Below are positions 41,412 through 50,197 of a stretch of DNA of 64,000 nt, one piece after another. Made by a program: the position numbers and the translations under genes. The stretch is from Hirschia sp964342355 (GTDB lineage: Bacteria > Pseudomonadota > Alphaproteobacteria > Caulobacterales > Hyphomonadaceae): the NCBI GenBank assembly GCA_964342355.1, contig CAYFFG010000001.1:372001-436000 (forward strand). Direction: 5' to 3'. The notes beneath the pieces are model-generated. The model was not told the origin of the DNA. It made no database searches and saw only the letters and a list, made by a program, of their open reading frames with translations. Every line of letters begins with the position of its first letter. Position 1 is the first letter of the stretch.

Positions 41412-43325
41412 ATGACTTCTAAAACCCCAAACCTCGACATGGTGTCAATTCCTTCAGATCTGAAGGGAAAATCCGTTGACGCACTTAAGACGATTGCGGA
41501 CGAATTGCGTGCGGAAACGATTGACGCTGTGTCGACAACAGGTGGGCATTTAGGCTCTGCGCTTGGCGTGGTGGAGCTGACTGTCGCTTTGCATCACGTT
41601 TTTGAAACACCCGACGACAAGATCGTCTGGGATGTGGGGCACCAGTGTTATCCGCACAAAATCCTCACCGGGCGCCGCGATCGCATTCGCACCCTGCGCC
41701 AGGGAGAAGGTTTGTCTGGTTTCACAAAGCGTTCTGAAAGCGAATATGACCCGTTCGGCGCCGCCCATGCCGGAACGTCCATTTCAGCTGGCGCGGGCTT
41801 TGCTGTTGCACGCGATTTAAAAGATGAAGACCGCAATGTGGTCTGCGTCATTGGCGATGGGTCGATGACGGCGGGTATGGCGTATGAGGCCATGAACCAT
41901 ATGGGCGGCCTGCACAAACGCATGATCGTCATCCTGAACGACAACGATATGTCGATTGCGCCGCCTGTTGGCGCCCTTAGCCATTATCTGTCTAAAACAG
42001 TGTCTTCGCGCGGATATCGTACGCTACGCAAGGCCGCCAAAAGTGTGGCCAAAACGGTTGGTTTGGAAAAACCAGCCAAAAAAGCTGAGCACTATGCGCG
42101 CGACTTTGCTCTGGGCGGCGCGCTGTTTGATTCATTGGGTTTTTATTATGTTGGTCCGATCGACGGACATGACCTTGATGCGCTGATCCCGGTATTGGAG
42201 AATGTGCGCGACATGAAAAACGGTCCTGTGCTGGTGCATGTTGTGACCGAAAAGGGCAAAGGCTTTGCGCCGGCGGAAAACTCCGCAGACAAGTATCACG
42301 GCGTGTCACGGTTTAACGTTATCACTGGCGAGCAGGCCAAGTCCAAACCAAATGCGCCAAGCTATACGTCTATCTTCGCCAAGGAATTGATCCGTCTGGC
42401 GCAGGATGATGAGAAGATTGTCGGCATCACCGCCGCTATGCCATCCGGCACAGGCATGGATAAATTCGGGGATGCGTTCCCGGACCGGATGTTTGATGTG
42501 GGAATTGCCGAGCAACACGGTGTGACTATGGCGGCGGCCATGGCGGCGGATGGCATGCGCCCTTTCTGTGCGATTTACTCTACATTCCTGCAACGCGCCT
42601 ATGACAGCGTGGTGCATGATGTTGCGATCCAGAAATTACCCGTGCGCTTCGCCATTGACCGGGCAGGGCTTGTTGGTGCGGATGGCGCCACACACGCAGG
42701 ATCGTTTGACATCAGCTATCTTGGGTGTCTGCCAGACTTTGTCTTGATGGCGGCTTCCGATGAAGCCGAACTGCAGCGCATGGTGGCCACGGCCCACATG
42801 ATTGACGATGCGCCGAGCGGTTTCCGCTTCCCACGTGGCGAAGGCGTCGGCGTTGATCTTTGGGATCGCGCTGAACCGCTTGAGATCGGTAAAGGGCGCA
42901 TCGTGCGTGAAGGCTCCAGTGTCGCTATTCTGTCTTTGGGCGGTCGCCTTCAGGAAGCGCTACAGGCAGCTGACATGCTCGGCGCTCAAGGGCTGTCAGC
43001 AACTGTTGCTGACGCGCGGTTTGCCAAACCGCTTGATACGGACCTCATCGAGCGTTTGGCGCGCGAGCATGAAGTGCTCATCACGGTGGAAGAGGGTTCT
43101 CGCGGCGGCTTTGGCGCGTTCGTGCTCGAGCACCTTGCAAAAGTGGGCGCGCTCGACAAAGGCCTTTGCATACGTCCCATGACATTGCCGGATGTTTTTC
43201 AGGATCAGGACAAGCCTGAAAAAATGTACGAGCAGGCAGGGCTCTGCGCGAAGGATATTGCGACCACAGCAATCTCAGCGCTTGGCCGCGGTGACGCGAC
43301 AAAACTTACTCTGGTCGCTGGCTAA
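41412..43325 (+). CDS. dxs: 1-deoxy-D-xylulose-5-phosphate synthase
   Basis: First enzyme of the MEP pathway: thiamine-diphosphate-dependent condensation of pyruvate and glyceraldehyde-3-phosphate. 637 aa, full length. Visible are GHLGSALGVVELTVALH, VWDVGHQCYPHKILTGR, the ThDP motif GDGSMTAGMAYEAMNHMG with the Mg-binding LNDNDMSI, and the transketolase C-domain EEGSRGGFGAFVLEHL. ispA is upstream; ispH is at 0.8-1.7 kb and tlyA, often next to dxs, is at 47 kb. Confidence 0.97.
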   Translation: MTSKTPNLDMVSIPSDLKGKSVDALKTIADELRAETIDAVSTTGGHLGSALGVVELTVALHHVFETPDDKIVWDVGHQCYPHKILTGRRDRIRTLRQGEGLSGFTKRSESEYDPFGAAHAGTSISAGAGFAVARDLKDEDRNVVCVIGDGSMTAGMAYEAMNHMGGLHKRMIVILNDNDMSIAPPVGALSHYLSKTVSSRGYRTLRKAAKSVAKTVGLEKPAKKAEHYARDFALGGALFDSLGFYYVGPIDGHDLDALIPVLENVRDMKNGPVLVHVVTEKGKGFAPAENSADKYHGVSRFNVITGEQAKSKPNAPSYTSIFAKELIRLAQDDEKIVGITAAMPSGTGMDKFGDAFPDRMFDVGIAEQHGVTMAAAMAADGMRPFCAIYSTFLQRAYDSVVHDVAIQKLPVRFAIDRAGLVGADGATHAGSFDISYLGCLPDFVLMAASDEAELQRMVATAHMIDDAPSGFRFPRGEGVGVDLWDRAEPLEIGKGRIVREGSSVAILSLGGRLQEALQAADMLGAQGLSATVADARFAKPLDTDLIERLAREHEVLITVEEGSRGGFGAFVLEHLAKVGALDKGLCIRPMTLPDVFQDQDKPEKMYEQAGLCAKDIATTAISALGRGDATKLTLVAG

Positions 43326-43443
43326 GCGTTTAATCACACAGTTCACATTTCTCACCAGCGCGCGGCGCTAATGGCGAACCTGTCGCCGCCAGCGGATTTA
43401 CTTATCCCCTGGAATTCAAACCCAGTTAGTATCAACAGACATG

Positions 43444-44013
43444 TCAAACGCTGCGCGTCATCAATACGAGGTCGCGCGGCAAGCCATGTTTGATTGCGAT
43501 TTTGGGCAGACGTCCGCGTTCAACAAATCCTAGTCCGGCGTGAAGGCGAATGGAAATATCGTTTTCAGCGTCGATTGCCGCGACCATGTTTTTAAGGCGC
43601 GTATCAGCTTCAGCGCGTTTGATGAGGGCGTTTAAGAGTTTTTTGCCAACGCCGCGGCCTTGTGCGTCAGGCGCAACATAGACAGAATGCTCGACAGTGC
43701 AGTCAAATCCGGGAATGGCGGGGCGATATAAACCATAGGAACCATACCCCAGAACTCGACCGGTATCATCATCGGTAATTCCGCCAGGAACATAACCAGT
43801 ATGATCACCAGGACTTTTACCAGGAGACGCCCCCCCATTTTCAAGGGCGACCAGCACGGGAAAGCCCTCAGCTCGACGTGACTTTATCCATGCGCGCCGG
43901 TCTTCAATTGAGTCTTCGCGTTCCGTCCAAAGCCACAAAGTGTCTCGGACAGCTTGGTTGAAAATACCCGTGAGCGGAGAAACGTGCGTTTCAATTGCAT
44001 CGATGATGCGCAA
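43444..44013 (-). CDS. GNAT N-acetyltransferase with a 12-bp-repeat insertion
   Basis: 189 aa, similar to phosphinothricin-type acetyltransferases. Acetyl-CoA loop is VAPDAQGRGVGKKLLNALI, followed by MVAAIDAENDISIRLHAGLGF. Between the second and third strands, where relatives read VAxxxGxVxGYA, an extra stretch of about 25 residues intervenes (GASPGKSPGDHTGY then VPGGITDDDTGR). It is made of degenerate 4-residue units xPGx encoded by 12-bp repeats, a low-complexity insertion. Likely tolerated in a surface loop. Substrate unknown. Confidence 0.86.
   Translation of the reverse strand: MRIIDAIETHVSPLTGIFNQAVRDTLWLWTEREDSIEDRRAWIKSRRAEGFPVLVALENGGASPGKSPGDHTGYVPGGITDDDTGRVLGYGSYGLYRPAIPGFDCTVEHSVYVAPDAQGRGVGKKLLNALIKRAEADTRLKNMVAAIDAENDISIRLHAGLGFVERGRLPKIAIKHGLPRDLVLMTRSV
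43759..43825 (-). repeat. Degenerate 12-bp tandem repeat inside the GNAT gene
   Basis: On the minus strand five consecutive 12-nt units can be aligned: TCCTGGTAAAAG, TCCTGGTGATCA, TACTGGTTATGT, TCCTGGCGGAAT, TACCGATGATGA, then a partial unit. The T-CCTGG core is shared and the third-position frame is kept, so each unit adds four residues. Next to it lies a run of seven C/G (43830-43836). Confidence 0.6.
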
Positions 44014-44128
44014 ATTACCGAATCCTGACGATTTTTCTGTCTTACGCAGACGTTAGCGTCTGGCGCTTTCGTTCTTGCTATGCTTTTCCTGTTGCAAAAT
44101 AAAATCAAATGCTAGGGAGAATTACCAG

Positions 44129-45871
44129 ATGGAATCCAAGACAGGCGCATTCCCGGCTGTGAGCATTGCGCAGGCTAATGCTCTGATGAACCAACCGGGC
44201 GGTCAATTTGAACTTGAAACAGTTACCATTGACGGGCTGGAGTATCGTACGTTTAAGAACGCGCCGCGCACTTTGCGCGACACAGTGATCAACGCGCGTG
44301 CTCATGGCGATAAAGAATCTTTTATCTACCAGGATGAGCGTGTTTCTTACGAAGCTTTTTATCGTGCGGTTATGACCCTCGCAAACATCATGCGGGACAA
44401 GTATGGTGTGAAGAAAGGCGACCGTGTCGCTATCTGTATGCGCAACTATCCCCAGTGGCCGGTTGCAACGTTGGCTGCGTTGTCCTGCGGCGCCATGGCG
44501 ACACCGCTAAATGCCTGGTGGACTGGCGAGGAGCTACAATACGGTCTGGAAAATTCAGGCGCCCAACTGGCGATCCTTTGTCCTCAGATTTTTGCACGCG
44601 TTGAGCCGCATCTTGGCGAATTACCAGCGCTGAAAGACATCATCATCGCGCGTGCCGACGAAGAGCCTGCCGCTGACAATATGGTGTCGTTGGAAAGTCT
44701 GATCGGTGGTGCGAACGATTGGAAAAATCTGTCAGCTGACGTTGAACCTCCCGCAATTGAAATCGATGCGGATGACGAATGCATGCTGATGTATACGTCT
44801 GGCACGACAGGTCACCCAAAAGGCGCTGTGTGTACGAACCGCGCTTTTATTACATCCATGTTCAATTCCATGTCCTGTCAGGCGCGTGGCTATATCCGTA
44901 ATGGCGAAATGCCGCCTGTGCCTCAACCGGATGATCCGCAGCGTGTCTTCCTTATGTCTATCCCGTTTTTCCACACGACGGGTTTTACAGCTGTGATGAT
45001 GGTCAACATTTTGCGCGGCGCCAAAATGATCACCCAGTACAAGTGGAATGCAGACGAAGCGTTGGAGATCATCCAGCGCGAAAAAGTACAGGTTATTGGC
45101 GGCGTACCGACAATTGCTTGGCAAATTGTCCAACACCCTCGTCGCGACGAATATGATCTCTCTTCAGTGATGACAGTCTCTTATGGCGGCGCGCCTGCTG
45201 CGCCTGAGCTTGTCACACGCGCACGCGAAGCTTTTCCGGGCACGTTGGTCGGAAACGGCTGGGGCATGACGGAAACTTGCGCAACTGCGACGCTGAATTT
45301 TGGAATGGATTATGTTCACAATCCGAAAAGCGCTGGTGCGGCGGCTATGACAGTTGACCTCAAGATCGTGGACGCTAATGGCAACACGCTTGGTCCGAAC
45401 GAGCCGGGTGAGCTGTGCGCGCGCGGCGCTAATGTGATGAAACGCTACTGGCAAAACCCGGAAGCGACTGAAAAGACTTTGCAGACTGACGGTTGGCTCC
45501 ACACAGGCGACGTCGCCAAACTCGACGAAGAAGGCTTCCTGTACCTGCTCGACCGCGCCAAGGACATGCTGATCCGTGGTGGTGAAAACATCTACTGTGT
45601 GGAAGTTGAAGACGTTCTGATGAAAGACAAGCGCATTCTTGACGCTGCGATTGTGGGCGTTCCACATCAGGTGCTGGGTGAAGAGGTTGGCGCTGTTATC
45701 CTGCTTGAAGACGGTGCGGAAATGACGTCAGCAGATGTCACCGCACTTGTTCGTGAACACCTTGCAGCCTTTAAAGCGCCAAACCATGTCTGCTTTGTTG
45801 AAGAGCCACTGCCACGCAATGCTGCGGGTAAAGTGCTCAAAGGCGAGCTAAGAAAACTATTCATCGCGTAA
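44129..45871 (+). CDS. Long-chain fatty-acid-CoA ligase (AMP-binding)
   Basis: 580 aa ANL-family enzyme that adenylates a fatty or other carboxylic acid and attaches CoA. ATG 44129 is preceded by GGGAGA. Motifs: P-loop YTSGTTGHPKGAV, GWGMTETCAT, the hinge DRAKDMLIRGGENIYCVEVED and catalytic Lys in PRNAAGKVLKGELRK. Monocistronic or with the DUF938 gene 38 bp downstream. The acid substrate is undetermined. A second ligase of the same superfamily lies at 56370. Confidence 0.9.
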   Translation: MESKTGAFPAVSIAQANALMNQPGGQFELETVTIDGLEYRTFKNAPRTLRDTVINARAHGDKESFIYQDERVSYEAFYRAVMTLANIMRDKYGVKKGDRVAICMRNYPQWPVATLAALSCGAMATPLNAWWTGEELQYGLENSGAQLAILCPQIFARVEPHLGELPALKDIIIARADEEPAADNMVSLESLIGGANDWKNLSADVEPPAIEIDADDECMLMYTSGTTGHPKGAVCTNRAFITSMFNSMSCQARGYIRNGEMPPVPQPDDPQRVFLMSIPFFHTTGFTAVMMVNILRGAKMITQYKWNADEALEIIQREKVQVIGGVPTIAWQIVQHPRRDEYDLSSVMTVSYGGAPAAPELVTRAREAFPGTLVGNGWGMTETCATATLNFGMDYVHNPKSAGAAAMTVDLKIVDANGNTLGPNEPGELCARGANVMKRYWQNPEATEKTLQTDGWLHTGDVAKLDEEGFLYLLDRAKDMLIRGGENIYCVEVEDVLMKDKRILDAAIVGVPHQVLGEEVGAVILLEDGAEMTSADVTALVREHLAAFKAPNHVCFVEEPLPRNAAGKVLKGELRKLFIA

Positions 45872-45909
45872 GCACAAAATTCGCAACGCGGTATCCATTG
45901 GGGGAAACG

Positions 45910-46569
45910 ATGAGTGACCAGCCAAAGCAACCGATTGCGCTTGAGCAAAGAGAAACGTCTGGTGACGCGCGTATGCAGTCTCCGTCTGCGGGCCGAAATC
46001 GCGATGTGATCCGGGATGTGTTTTTGGATCTGATGCCGCTTGCCGGAACGATTCTGGAAATCGCGTCAGGGACAGGCGAACACGCTGTCCACATTCTCAA
46101 GAGCGCGCCTGATTTGACGTGGATCCCGTCTGACTTGGATAATGCTTCCCGCGCCAGTGTGGCGGCATGGGCGGTTCATGAAAAGCTGGAACAACGACTT
46201 TTGCCGCCGCGCATAATAGATGCGTCCTCTGAAAACTGGGGCGATATTGGCCAGGTCCAGGGCATGATGTCCTGCAACATGATCCACATCGCACCTTGGG
46301 CGGCCGGCCGAGGGCTCATTGCCGGCGCGGGGAGACATCTAGCAAAAGGCGGGCGTTTGTTCCTCTATGGTCCGTTCTCCAGAAATGGCGAACACACAGC
46401 GTCTTCAAATGCCGATTTTGATGAGAGCCTGAAATCGCGCAACCCTGATTGGGGCGTGCGTGACCTTGAAAGCGATGTTTTGCCGGAAGTCAAAAAAGCG
46501 CGCCTCGAATTTATCGAAGCGCGCCCAATGCCAGCGAATAATTTCGCTGTCGTGTTCGAAAAACTCTGA
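45910..46569 (+). CDS. DUF938 SAM-dependent methyltransferase
   Basis: 219 aa from ATG 45910 with GGGGGAAA upstream. Rossmann methyltransferase with motif I ILEIASGTGEHAVH, an Asp in PSDLDNASRAS and the DUF938 signature CNMIHIAPWAAGRGLI and LFLYGPFSRNGEHTASSNADFD. Biological substrate unknown. Downstream of the acyl-CoA ligase and convergent with the SodC-like gene, whose stop lies 3 bp away. Confidence 0.9.
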   Translation: MSDQPKQPIALEQRETSGDARMQSPSAGRNRDVIRDVFLDLMPLAGTILEIASGTGEHAVHILKSAPDLTWIPSDLDNASRASVAAWAVHEKLEQRLLPPRIIDASSENWGDIGQVQGMMSCNMIHIAPWAAGRGLIAGAGRHLAKGGRLFLYGPFSRNGEHTASSNADFDESLKSRNPDWGVRDLESDVLPEVKKARLEFIEARPMPANNFAVVFEKL

Positions 46570-46571
46570 GC

Positions 46572-47162
46572 TTATTCAGTTTCGAACTGAACCGCTGCGC
46601 AAGCGACGCGCGCGCCAGCGCCGCCGATTGGCTGGGTGATGTGATCATCAGGACCTTCGTGAATAATCATCGCGAAACCGCCATTATCCTCTAGTGCTGA
46701 CATGGAGATGAAGGGGGTGAAAATTTCTGCATTTGCAGCGCCTTCAATCGTTGCATAGATGTTCGGCATGTCCCCGCCTTCAGGGCCAGCAGGGTTTAAA
46801 AGCCCGTGTCCGCCAGAAACTTTTCCTACATGTCCTCCAGAGAGTTTAAACTCACCCACATCAGAACAATCTGGAACCTGGTGCAAGTGAATGCCATGCC
46901 ATCCTGGTTGGATAGCGCCAGCTGTTAAAGACACGCGTAAAAGGAGACCCTCAGGAGCTGAGAAAACTTCAAGCAGTCCAACTGAATTGCCCTCAACATC
47001 TATGACGTTAGCTGTAACGGATTTTGCTTCGAACGGTTCGGTTTTGGATGAAGCTTCAGGTGTCGGAGTTGGTTGAGTTTCGACAGGTGCGCTGGATTCA
47101 GCGCCGCATGCCGCAAGCATGCCCGCAAGGATAGCGGTGGTCACTAAAGTAAGTTTTCGCAT
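46572..47162 (-). CDS. SodC-like Cu/Zn superoxide dismutase lipoprotein, zinc site incomplete
   Basis: 196 aa. Lipoprotein signal with Cys19 in LAACGAE, a Thr/Pro/Glu-rich linker and a SodC beta-barrel. Copper ligands are visible in GIHLHQVPDC and the late His in MIIHEGPDDHITQPIGGAG; the disulfide Cys are VPDCSD and RVACAA, and the bridging His could be in GGHGLLNPAG. Where related proteins have the zinc His (GPHxGD), this one has GPEGGDMPN with Glu, so the Zn site may be lost or altered. Whether it keeps dismutase activity is open. Confidence 0.85.
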   Translation of the reverse strand: MRKLTLVTTAILAGMLAACGAESSAPVETQPTPTPEASSKTEPFEAKSVTANVIDVEGNSVGLLEVFSAPEGLLLRVSLTAGAIQPGWHGIHLHQVPDCSDVGEFKLSGGHVGKVSGGHGLLNPAGPEGGDMPNIYATIEGAANAEIFTPFISMSALEDNGGFAMIIHEGPDDHITQPIGGAGARVACAAVQFETE

Positions 47163-47254
47163 GACAACTCCGTTTAGGGATAGGTGGATTTAGATCAATT
47201 TGACTAACACGGATTTTGCGTTTGGTGTTCCGTTGGTAGGGAGAAAATTTCGTT

Positions 47255-48004
47255 TTGGCTGATCAGGATAAAGGCAAAACTCAAAGACTGGACCAGGCGC
47301 TTGTTTCTCGTGGTTTCATGGAGAGCCGCGCTCAAGCGCAGGCGGCGATAAAAGCCGGTAATGTGCGCATAGACGGGCAATTGGCGAAAAAAGCGTCTCT
47401 TACAGTTAGCGAACAACAGATTATCGAAGCAGAGAAAGCACATCCTTATGTCTCGCGGGGCGGTTTGAAGCTTGAACATGGATTAAGCGCGTTCGGCGTC
47501 AGCGCGGCGGGCAAAGTGTGTCTTGATGTTGGCGCATCAACGGGTGGTTTTACGGATGTGTTGCTGCGTAACGATGCGCAGTTTGTATATGCGGTTGATG
47601 TCGGACGAGACCAGTTGCATCAGTTGATTCGCAATGATGCGCGCGTTGAGTGCTTGGAAAATCAGGATGCGCGCGCACTGACCTCCGACATTATCCAGCG
47701 CAGCGTTGAGCTGATGGTGTGCGATGCAAGCTTCATCGGACTGGAAAAACTATTGGGGCCAGCACTAAAGCTCATGACTGACCGGGCAGAAGCCGTTGTT
47801 CTGTTTAAACCTCAGTTTCAAGTCGGACCTGAAAATGTCGGGCGAGCGGGACTTGTAAAAGATCAGGAAGCAATTCAATCCGCGCGCGCGCACTTTGATC
47901 GCTGGCTTCTGAGCGTTGGATGGATGGTCTTTCAAAGTACGCAAAGCCCGATTCGGGGAGGTGATGGAAATACCGAGTTTCTGCTGCACCTGAAACGCGC
48001 TTAG
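47255..48004 (+). CDS. tlyA: TlyA family rRNA methyltransferase / hemolysin-like protein
   Basis: 249 aa: N-terminal S4 RNA-binding domain (RLDQALVSRGFMESRAQAQ, residues 11-30) and FtsJ-like methyltransferase with motif I CLDVGASTGGFTDVLL. Relatives methylate 2'-O of 16S and 23S rRNA. TTG 47255 is the likely start, with AGGGAGA 10 nt upstream; no ATG is close. TlyA is often next to dxs in alphaproteobacteria, here separated by several genes. Confidence 0.9.
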   Translation: MADQDKGKTQRLDQALVSRGFMESRAQAQAAIKAGNVRIDGQLAKKASLTVSEQQIIEAEKAHPYVSRGGLKLEHGLSAFGVSAAGKVCLDVGASTGGFTDVLLRNDAQFVYAVDVGRDQLHQLIRNDARVECLENQDARALTSDIIQRSVELMVCDASFIGLEKLLGPALKLMTDRAEAVVLFKPQFQVGPENVGRAGLVKDQEAIQSARAHFDRWLLSVGWMVFQSTQSPIRGGDGNTEFLLHLKRA

Positions 48005-48567
48005 GCGTTCAAAAAACAATAAACTAAACGCTTGTACCAGAAAATGTATTCCTAGAATCAAACCGGCGCGCCGCTTCGGATAAATCCTAGACGACGCGCC
48101 GGCCAGGCCCTGGGTTGGGGGGGGACAGGCCTGGATCGGAGGAGCGCGAAATCTGCGGGCAGGGACGCCGCACTCCAAACTTGTTCTTTTTTAGGTCTAC
48201 CCGAAATAACGAGGGTAGGAAAGTATGACAGTTGATATACGCTTCATATTTACGTGTGAAATACTCACCCATTCCTTTGATTTGGAAAAGTTATATTTCA
48301 GATTCGAACCGGAGCAAATAAACATAATAGCGTCGTCATGATTGTTATTTCTCCGTCAGCGCGGAATTCATTCTGTACCTAGGGTTTACCCCTATGACGA
48401 ATAAAAAATCAATATGAATTTATGCTTAAGAATACTTAGCATGGTTAATCAATTGATTGGCCAGAACGGTATCGTGGCTGTGCGCTGCTATTACGCATGA
48501 TCATAAAATTGTCGCTGGGAGGGCGATTTGTGTATGATGGTTTAAACGCTAAAGCACGAGACATCAG
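48005..48567. other. 563-bp intergenic region with structured-RNA candidate and AT-rich tail
   Basis: The left third (48061-48192) holds consecutive GC-rich inverted repeats described as a separate entry. The right two thirds, about 48195-48567, are markedly AT-rich compared with all neighbours and contain no ORF or repeat I can name. They should carry the promoter of the 48568 methyltransferase. Confidence 0.5.
48061..48192 (+). ncRNA. Candidate structured small RNA (unassigned)
   Basis: Two perfect stems in series: CCGGCGCG (48063-48070) with CGCGCCGG (48095-48102), then CCAGGCC (48103-48109) with GGCCTGG (48128-48134), the second enclosing a run of eight Gs. A third, weaker stem GGAG...CTCC encloses TGCGG/CCGCA and is followed by a T-rich tract (48181-48192). 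It does not show the conserved cores of SRP RNA, RNase P, tmRNA or 6S that I know. Could instead be intergenic palindromes; strand is inferred from the T tract. Confidence 0.35.
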
Positions 48568-49656
48568 ATGCTGAATTCCAATTCACACAAGCCTCGAATG
48601 AAAGTTATCCAATCCCTGCAACGTGGACGTTATTCCGCTTCCCAGGGAATGAGGGCGACTTGGTATGGTTTGCATTATCTCTGGTTAAAACGATCGTCCA
48701 ATGGTGTGAACCGTGAAGGCGAACCGCAATTCAAGCCGGCATCACCGCCTCCAAAGGCTGGAGCGGTGCGCGCTGCGATGTTGGATTTGTTTAAGCAGGA
48801 CCGTACCAATGTTGAATTGGGACTTTATCCTGCGCCTGACGACGTATCGATTCGAAATGTATTTTCTGCGCTTCGGTCCTCACGGCTTTTTTTGAAAGAT
48901 GCGCGAATAGTCGATGCCAGACGTGAGCGACGTGACGGCAGGGAAGTCAAAGACCGCATTTCGGAGACTGAAAAATACCCAGCCTATTATCGCCAGAATT
49001 TTCACTACCAAACGGATGGGTGGTTCAGTGAAGACAGCGCGCGCTTATATGATACGCAGGTTGAAGTGTTGTTTTCTGGCGCCGCGGACGCGATGCGCCG
49101 GATGGTGTTGGCAGAGATTTCCAAAGAGATCCGCAATTTAAAACGTCCTAACGCGAACTATGTCGATATTGCCTGTGGGACTGGACGTTTTTTGAAACAG
49201 GTCAAGCAAGCGCTTCCGCGAGTAAAAGCATCCGGACTGGATCTGTCGCCTGCATATTGTGAACATGCGCGAGAACAAGTTTCGCGCTGGCCGAATGTCG
49301 ATATTGTACAGGGGCAGGCGGAAGCAACGTCATTTGATGACGAAAGTTTCGATATTGTCTCCAGCATCTACCTCTTTCACGAATTGCCGCCAAAGGTGAG
49401 ACGAGAAGCCGCCAGGGAAGCTTTTCGCATTTTAAGGCCTGGCGGTTTGATTGTGTTTGGAGACGCTATTCAGCCAGGAGACAATCCAAATCTGGACCGT
49501 ATGCTGGAATATTTCCCGGAGGGCTTTCACGAGCCATATTTTAAGTCCTACGGCAGAGAAAACCTTGATAAATTATTCGAAGACGTTGGGTTTGAAATTG
49601 AGGCGAGCAATCTGGCGTTTCTGACCAAAATCAAATGCCTTAGGAAGCCCGCTTAG
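48568..49656 (+). CDS. Class I SAM-dependent methyltransferase
   Basis: 362 aa. An N-terminal region of about 150 residues (basic start, then PPKAGAVRAAMLDLFKQD) precedes a methyltransferase domain with motif I YVDIACGTGRFLKQV, the acidic residue in GLDLSPAYCEHA, QGQAEATSFDDESFDIVSSIYLFHELP and RPGGLIVFGD (motif IV-VI region). Similar to ubiquinone/sterol-type methyltransferases in outline; substrate unknown. Starts ATG 48568 after an AT-rich leader; convergent with the 49673 gene. Confidence 0.85.
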   Translation: MLNSNSHKPRMKVIQSLQRGRYSASQGMRATWYGLHYLWLKRSSNGVNREGEPQFKPASPPPKAGAVRAAMLDLFKQDRTNVELGLYPAPDDVSIRNVFSALRSSRLFLKDARIVDARRERRDGREVKDRISETEKYPAYYRQNFHYQTDGWFSEDSARLYDTQVEVLFSGAADAMRRMVLAEISKEIRNLKRPNANYVDIACGTGRFLKQVKQALPRVKASGLDLSPAYCEHAREQVSRWPNVDIVQGQAEATSFDDESFDIVSSIYLFHELPPKVRREAAREAFRILRPGGLIVFGDAIQPGDNPNLDRMLEYFPEGFHEPYFKSYGRENLDKLFEDVGFEIEASNLAFLTKIKCLRKPA

Positions 49657-49672
49657 AATGTTTTGGTCCAAT

Positions 49673-50197
49673 TCATTTTGCGCTGAGGAAGAGTGAAAAC
49701 GCACGCGCAATATCTGCCGGTTCGTCGCTCAGCCTATTGAGCGGAACAAGCACGGATGAGGGATTTTCAATTATTGGCAAAATCGTATGCCATGCGGGGC
49801 GATCCATTTCAGGCATATCTTTGGCAGCCTGTTCGAGAGGACGATTTAAAGCGACGCGCATGACATCCTTAGCGACCAAACGTTTTGGATGCCTGGGAAG
49901 CTCCACGACCTCAACGTGATCAATATCAGACCAAGATATGCGACCAATTCCATCCACAGCGAGCCCTTGGTCATCGAGTTGAAGAATGATTCGCGTTGGT
50001 GAGGTGAAGGGCCAGAAATGAATGGCGAATGCTGACGAGAAGGCTGACAGAAGTGTCATCCAGGGAAGGTTCAACACGAAGCCGGACATGCCTGTGGCGG
50101 TTGCGAACAGAAGGGGCGGCCAGATGTAAGTGTTTATGAGGTCTGGGTTATAGACAACGGAATAGACGCGCCCGGTATCTAAATGTTGCGAACTCAA
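49673..50197 (-). CDS. Two-TM protein with PH-like domain, unknown function
   Basis: 174 aa from TTG 50197, overlapping the aroC stop by 4 bp (TTGA), so it is translated with aroC. Two hydrophobic segments (about 22-40 and 44-64) precede a soluble part with RIILQLDDQGLAVDGIGRISWSDIDHVEVV, a beta-rich pattern seen in bacterial PH-like membrane proteins. No firm family name. C-terminal residues end SLFLSAK. Confidence 0.68.
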   Translation of the reverse strand: MSSQHLDTGRVYSVVYNPDLINTYIWPPLLFATATGMSGFVLNLPWMTLLSAFSSAFAIHFWPFTSPTRIILQLDDQGLAVDGIGRISWSDIDHVEVVELPRHPKRLVAKDVMRVALNRPLEQAAKDMPEMDRPAWHTILPIIENPSSVLVPLNRLSDEPADIARAFSLFLSAK

